Source of the DNA: Prinia subflava
Taxonomy: Eukaryota; Chordata; Aves; Passeriformes; Cisticolidae
Reading direction: 5' to 3'
DNA: 64,000 nt
NCBI RefSeq assembly: GCF_021018805.1
Contig: NC_086283.1
Coordinates: 63,132,182 to 63,196,181, forward strand
The position numbers and the translations under genes are program-made. Below the pieces are notes generated by a model. That model did no database searches. It was not told the DNA's origin and was given only the letters and a program-made list of their open reading frames with translations. This document shows, one piece after another, positions 58,826 through 64,000 of the stretch; position 1 is the stretch's first letter; every line of letters starts with the position of its first letter.

Positions 58826-59440
58826 GTGCATCTCTTCCATTCTGTTTTGTTCCAAAACTTTCGTCAGTTCTCTTTTTTCTTAACAAGCATGGTCATTTTA
58901 TATTGCTTCAGCATACCGTATCAAAATTACTTTTTAAAGTAGGAAACATTAATAAGATTGTTCATAACAATAAGACAGATTCTTCTAGTCTCACTGTTGT
59001 TAACATGGTATATAACTTTTTAAAGCAAAACAGTACAAAACCTGTTTTACTATTGTGTAGGTGATGCAGAAAAAGAGAAATTTCAAAGAATTTCTAACTT
59101 CAAACTTGTTGTCTATATGATTGTAATTAACTTATCTACCTCAAAGAAAAACTTTCAAAATAGATCTTATGAGAAGATAATATGAAAATTGTACTAGGGC
59201 CTGATCTAACACAAAATTTAATTGGGAGGATTCTCTTGACTAACTCCTCCAAGCCATCAGACTTTTACTGTACAATTTCACAGTTCTTTGAATAACAATA
59301 ATGAACATGAATTGCTTAAAACATTTATCATACCAGATTTGTTGTGTAACTTGCCTTACACTCTAATTGTAGGTAATCTTATGTGGGTTATGCTCACACC
59401 CAGAACACATACTGGGTGCAGCATGTTACTGTTTATGCCA
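58826..59440. other. AT-rich intergenic DNA
   Basis: Nothing is recognised. Confidence 0.5.
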
Positions 59441-60175
59441 CACTTTGTGGTGGTTTAATTTCGATTATAATGGTTTCTCCCTCCATTCCCTGTGGTTGCA
59501 GTCGTTCTTCCCCAAGATGTCAATCTCCTCAACCTTTCCCCTGATTCCCAAACCTTCTCTGTCCATCCATGGTTGTGCCTCCTACCCTCCCTGTCAATCC
59601 ATGTTCAGGCATCCCTGTGTTCCAGAAGGATCCATTCAGTTCGAACTGTTATTGGTCTGTCGGAGTTGTAACTGCCCCTTGTTGTCCCTGATCGGTTCTG
59701 TGTATGTCAATCATTTCTCTAAATCCACCCCTATTCCTTTCCCATTGGTTGAAGCTTTGTCCCCTCCCTGGGATCCTCCCCTACATTTAAACTCTGAGCT
59801 TTCCCTCCTCCCTGTCTTGAGACCTCAGCCCCTTTTGGGAATGATGCAGCCTGGAAACTCGAGTCTCTGGACCTGCCCTGGTTCTTTGTCCTTCACCTCG
59901 ACGGCAGCTAATACCGTCTGTGGGGCATCTGCTCCACCGAGGTTCTGCCCTGGTGCTGTGCTGCAGGGTGGCTCCCCCGCTGCACCGGGCTCGCTGGGGC
60001 TGAGGGTATCGCACCCAGCAGCACCGCGTCAACACTTTCCTGTTCAGAGAGTTTTGACCCAGATAGCTGCTACCATTTTCCCTTATCTGGTGGAGGACTG
60101 GGCGCAGACAGGAGGAGAGTTACTTACCTGCCCTTTAAATGTTTGCTTTGTATGTGCTAGCTATGGATAGATTCT
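59441..60175. mobile_element. GC-richer LTR-like block
   Basis: A compositional island in AT-rich DNA that starts near 'gtggtggtttaatttc', similar to the start of avian LTR families, and is C/T-rich throughout. A 241-codon plus-strand frame spans it but is low-complexity Pro/Ser/Leu with no domain. There is no clear AATAAA or partner LTR, so this remains tentative. Confidence 0.35.
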
Positions 60176-61954
60176 CTCCCTGAGAAAAAAATGGAGAGAA
60201 CCCATTTCATTTCTGTTACCAGAAGGCTAGATCACAATGTACTTTTTGCAAACCTACGTGGCAAATATACGATCAGTTTTGATAGGTCTGGTGTAGCTTC
60301 TCAGAACTGGAGAATATAAAGAGAGAAAGCCTCACTCAAGGTGTTAGCCATTAAACTACTGAGGCATGGGACGGTTCGAAAATAGTTCGGTGAGAGCTTA
60401 AGATGATTTATCTTTATGAAATAATGTGGAGGAACAGAGAGGTATTGAAGAAATACACTTAAACTACGGTGTTTATTTTGAAAATCTTTGTTGCACTATG
60501 TAGATATTCATGTCAAGTACAATATACAAATGAACCTGCATCTCACATATTCAGTTCTCTACCATCTTCTTTCATATCTGATGCAACGGGTACATGGCAG
60601 TATGTACAAAAGGGTTCTTTCCTAGCCAAGGAATATTAATGGCCTACTCAGGTGTCTCATCTGAAATGGCTATTTGCTGCTGCTCATATATGTACAGATT
60701 CACATGTTAAAAAGAAGGGTGTGTTTATGGCACAAATTCTCAAGTGCCTGGCACAACCATGTTTTTGAAGGCAGTTTCCTGACAATGGGAAGATTCACAT
60801 GGTGGCATACATGAAAATGAGGTGGCAGCAGAATTATGTCCTTGGGAAAAAGCCTGATTCTAATCCTCCAGGTATAAAGGAGGTTTGCTAACTGGCAACC
60901 AGTTGGCTGAAGTAAATTATGTTCAGCAAGAATGCATGGCTCAAAATGAGACAAAAATTGGAGCAAGTCTTAATAAGGAAGGTAGAGGACTTGTGTCAAT
61001 TAAAAATGAAAAAAAAAAAAAAAAAGTTTTTTCCATTAACAGCAAGAGAACTACCAGGAAGAATGTGTGCTTATGCACATATGTATGCATTTGAAGTGGA
61101 AGAATTTCTAGTCAGCCTTTACCAAAGCAGTTTGATTGCCAGTATTGGAGTGATTGTTGGGAAAGAATAAAACTTCCTGATTTCTTATCTTCCTTTTGTC
61201 ACTTTTTCTTCAATTATGCTGCTGAAAACAAATAAGAGAGGCAGGAAAAGCCAAACAAAAACAACAAATAGAAATCTCTCAGGAAAAAGAGAAAAAAACC
61301 CAGACAGTAAGAATTAAAATTAAAAATATTAACTTTTTTTTTTTATGGTTGCATCCCTTTTTGATACAACCCAATCAGTTATGTTTCTAAATCACTATCA
61401 TTTACCATATTGTCACAGAGAGAACAGTCTGTCTAGGGAGATATCATCAGCAATAGCAAACACCCCCTAAGCCAGGGTAACAACAAAAAAAAGCACAGGT
61501 ATGTGAAAAAGGCAGTGTCGTTTTTTTAAGTGAAAATGCAGAGCCTGGAGACTTTCAGAAGTATTAGTAGAAAACAAACAAGCAAGCAAACAACAACAAT
61601 GAAACAGGTTAAAAAAAAAGGTAAAGTCAGGTTGGGGAAGGAGGTGCTTCTGGAGAAATAACAAGGTGCTGAAAAAAAGAAAGGAAACTTTTGCTATTAA
61701 AAGTCTAAAGAAATATTTTAAAAAATGCCTTCTAGCTAGGTTTTTTAATCTCATTCTTTTCAAAGGTCATTCCTCATTATAATGTTAGATTTAATTTTAA
61801 TCATACTGTAAATTGTATGCATATGGGATATGTGAGTAATAACTGTATTTTATTAAGATTACTTAGTGTAGCAGAAGCCATATTAATCATTTAGATAGAA
61901 AAATGTCACAGATGATATCTCTTTTTTTGTCTCCACCATTGCACAAAGTACTGA
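60176..61954. other. AT-rich intergenic DNA
   Basis: No gene or clear repeat is recognised beyond A runs near 61010 and 61330. Confidence 0.5.
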
Positions 61955-62880
61955 CATGAAACCACAGAATATGCTGAGTTGGAAGGGACCCTCAAGGAAA
62001 ATCAAATCCAGCTCCTGGCCCTGCACACCACCATCCCCAAAAGTCACACTGTGTGCCTGACAGCATTGTCCAAATGTCCCTTGAGCTCTGTCAGCCTTGG
62101 GTGCTGTGACCACTTCCCTGGGGACCCTGTTCCAGTGCCTAGCCACCCTCTGGGTGAAGAACCTTCTCCTTACAGCCAGCCTAAACCTCCCCTGATACAA
62201 GTTCAGGCCACTCCCTCGGGTCCTGTCACCATCACACAGAGGAGAGAGCAGTGCCTGCCCCTCCTCTGCCCCTCACAAGAAGTTGTAACTGCAGTGAGGT
62301 CTCTCCTCAGTCTCCTCTAGGCTGACCAGACCAAGTGACCTCATCCACTCCTCACACGGCTTCTCCTCAGGGTCCTTAAATATCTTCGTTGCCCTCCGTT
62401 GGACACTCTCTAACAGCTCAGTGTCTTTTTTTGTGTTGTGGCACCCAAAACTGCCTCCAGCACTGGAAGTGAGACTGCCCCAGAGCAGAGCAGAGCAGGA
62501 CAATCCCCTCCCTTGCCCAGCTGTGTTGCTGTGCCTGATGCCCCCCAGGACACAGGAGCCTTCCTGATGCCAGGGCACTGCTGGCTCATGTCCAACTTGT
62601 CACAGACCAGGAGCCCCAGGTCACTTCTCACGGTGTGTTCTCCAGTATTTCATTCCCCTTTGTCCCTTCTCTTTGTACATCCTGGGTTCCCCATCCCAGG
62701 TGCAGAATCTGGTGCTTTTCCTTGTTAAACTTCTCACAGCTGGTAATTGCTTAGCCCTCTGATTTGTGGAGGTCTCTCTGCCGGGCCTCCCTTCCTTCCG
62801 GGGAGTCAACAGCTTCTCCAAATTTAGTGTTGTCAGGAAACTCAGTTTCTCTTTGAGTCTTGCATCCAAAACATCCTAAA
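61955..62880 (-). mobile_element. CR1 LINE fragment, about 0.9 kb
   Basis: On the plus strand it opens with 'accacagaatatgctgagttggaagggaccc', the reverse complement of a CR1 3' end. On the minus strand, decayed translations resemble the C-terminal end of CR1 ORF2: 'LLESVQRRATKIF', 'MRSLGLVSLEETEERP' and 'GRFRLAVRRRFFTQRVARHWNRVPREVV'-like segments lie in different frames. Further right, 'cccatcccaggtgcagaatct' and 'gggagtcaacagcttctcc' continue a CR1-type repeat. Frameshifts and stops show it is inactive. Confidence 0.85.
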
Positions 62881-64000
62881 ATTATTTCCTTTCTGTAAGA
62901 GAACAGCAAAGTCAGTCTTAGAGCCACCTCAGATTATGCGATTTGCCATTTTGTTATAAGGCAAGACTAGTTTTTTCCCGAACATTTCAATTCAATAAGT
63001 GCTTACTTAGCTCACCTTGTGATGACATCATTATGTCCCTATGCATCTTTGCTTCATCTGTTGAAAAATTTTTCATAGCATCTAATTTTATTCTTTTCTT
63101 CTCTGACCATCTTGGTATGCCCACCTTGGTAATGTTTCTGTGACTGTTCTCACTTACTCCTCGTGATACTCCTTTTACCAATTTATTCACAGTCTTTCTA
63201 CTGGTCATGTTTTTTAGAACTCTATTGATTTGTTAAACTGCTCTAGACTCTTTGGCACTTAAAGTGCAGTGGCTCAGATGAGACATCCCTGATAATGCAC
63301 TAGTTACAGACCCCATTTTTGTTTGTTTTCAAAGAGAAATATTTTTATGAAATAGTAACTCATGTCTAAGCATGTAATTTTTTAAAACTCTACAGATTAT
63401 TTCCTGCATAGCTGCTTCTCCACAAGGTTTCTTTCTTTCAGGATTTGATTTGTTTTATATTGAAATTCATGCTAATTTCACAACAGTTTCTGGTGATTGT
63501 TCCTATTTAATAGTCTTGAAGTCACTGACTGGCAATTGTGATCTCATACAAGCATGAAATCTAACTGTCTATATTTGCCACCACATTTCATGAATGCTGT
63601 GTACAGTCTCTCTGGAGATGAGCAAAATCCTCTCCATTTTTTGATGCACACAGGATGTATTTTAATCTCTCTTTGAAATTTTTCTGTTCTATTTTTCTAT
63701 GTCTTTGGCAGCTCTCCTCACAGAAGGGGGTTTCCATCTTTGCTCTCTCATTCTCCAAAGTTTTGTGCAGCAGAAAGATTTTTATTAATGGGAAAGCTCT
63801 GGGCAAAATAGGAAGCAATCTTTCTTGTATCACAACAAATACTCTCACATGTAGCAAAAGCTCACACACTTCTCCCATGCACAGCTAAGAGGACATATGA
63901 TCTTAAGATTTTTCTAGTCCTTTTCAGGACATCTCAGCTGGTCTATCAGAATATCCCAAGTCCTGCCACATTGCAGTCATGTCGTATTACTATGTAATCT
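62881..64000. other. AT-rich intergenic DNA to window end
   Basis: Short open frames only. Nothing is recognised. Confidence 0.55.

Noticed and set aside
58362..58886. Long open frames of 144-174 codons on both strands
   Set aside because: They are translations of the CCCTT pentanucleotide array; the repeated GREGK and SLPFP units have no other coding sign.
59445..60170. 241-codon plus-strand frame
   Set aside because: It sits in a C/T-rich LTR-like block, has no domain, and its composition explains the lack of stops.
1..64000. CRISPR arrays, operons, bacterial promoters, tRNA or rRNA genes
   Set aside because: No spaced direct repeats with unique spacers and no cloverleaf or rRNA sequence were seen; the DNA is clearly avian nuclear.

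Overview
The window is vertebrate nuclear DNA, almost certainly avian and probably from a songbird (passerine). It has CR1 LINE fragments with the bird-type 3' end, several avian LTR fragments, a near-complete gammaretrovirus-like provirus, and a multi-exon kinase gene that matches the PAK3-like family reported as expanded in songbirds. There is no bacterial-type gene organisation.

Layout. From 1 to about 22.7 kb the DNA is AT-rich and intergenic, with microsatellites, hairpins and a CR1 fragment, and I see no gene. A gammaretrovirus-like endogenous provirus on the minus strand occupies 23185-31694. It has two 390-bp LTRs, a 4-bp target duplication, a primer-binding site, a splice donor, gag, pol, env and a polypurine tract. 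It is broken by two in-frame TGA codons in gag-pol and a frame change in env. From 31.7 to 34.75 kb lie LTR-like fragments and a very CpG-dense GC block. From 34.76 to 40.26 kb the DNA is again AT-rich and non-coding, with a minisatellite and a perfect 22-bp-arm hairpin.

The main cellular gene lies on the minus strand at 42191-51578. I could build a 13-exon, fully in-frame model of 469 codons plus stop. It encodes a PAK-like Ser/Thr kinase with all catalytic residues and an AATAAA signal downstream. The N terminus lacks a CRIB/p21-binding domain. It instead has a hydrophobic first exon, two tandemly duplicated 123-nt Ala/Glu/Pro exons and a Ser-rich exon. The gene is bracketed by two closely similar, same-orientation LTR-like repeats (40258-41059 and 52559-53285), which points to duplication of an LTR-bounded unit.

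From 53.3 to 64 kb the window holds CR1 fragments, one enclosed by a 68-bp inverted repeat, a roughly 300-bp CCCTT satellite, an LTR-like block and otherwise featureless AT-rich DNA. The provirus genes would have formed one retroviral unit, but the copy is defective. The kinase gene is the only intact cellular gene I can support.
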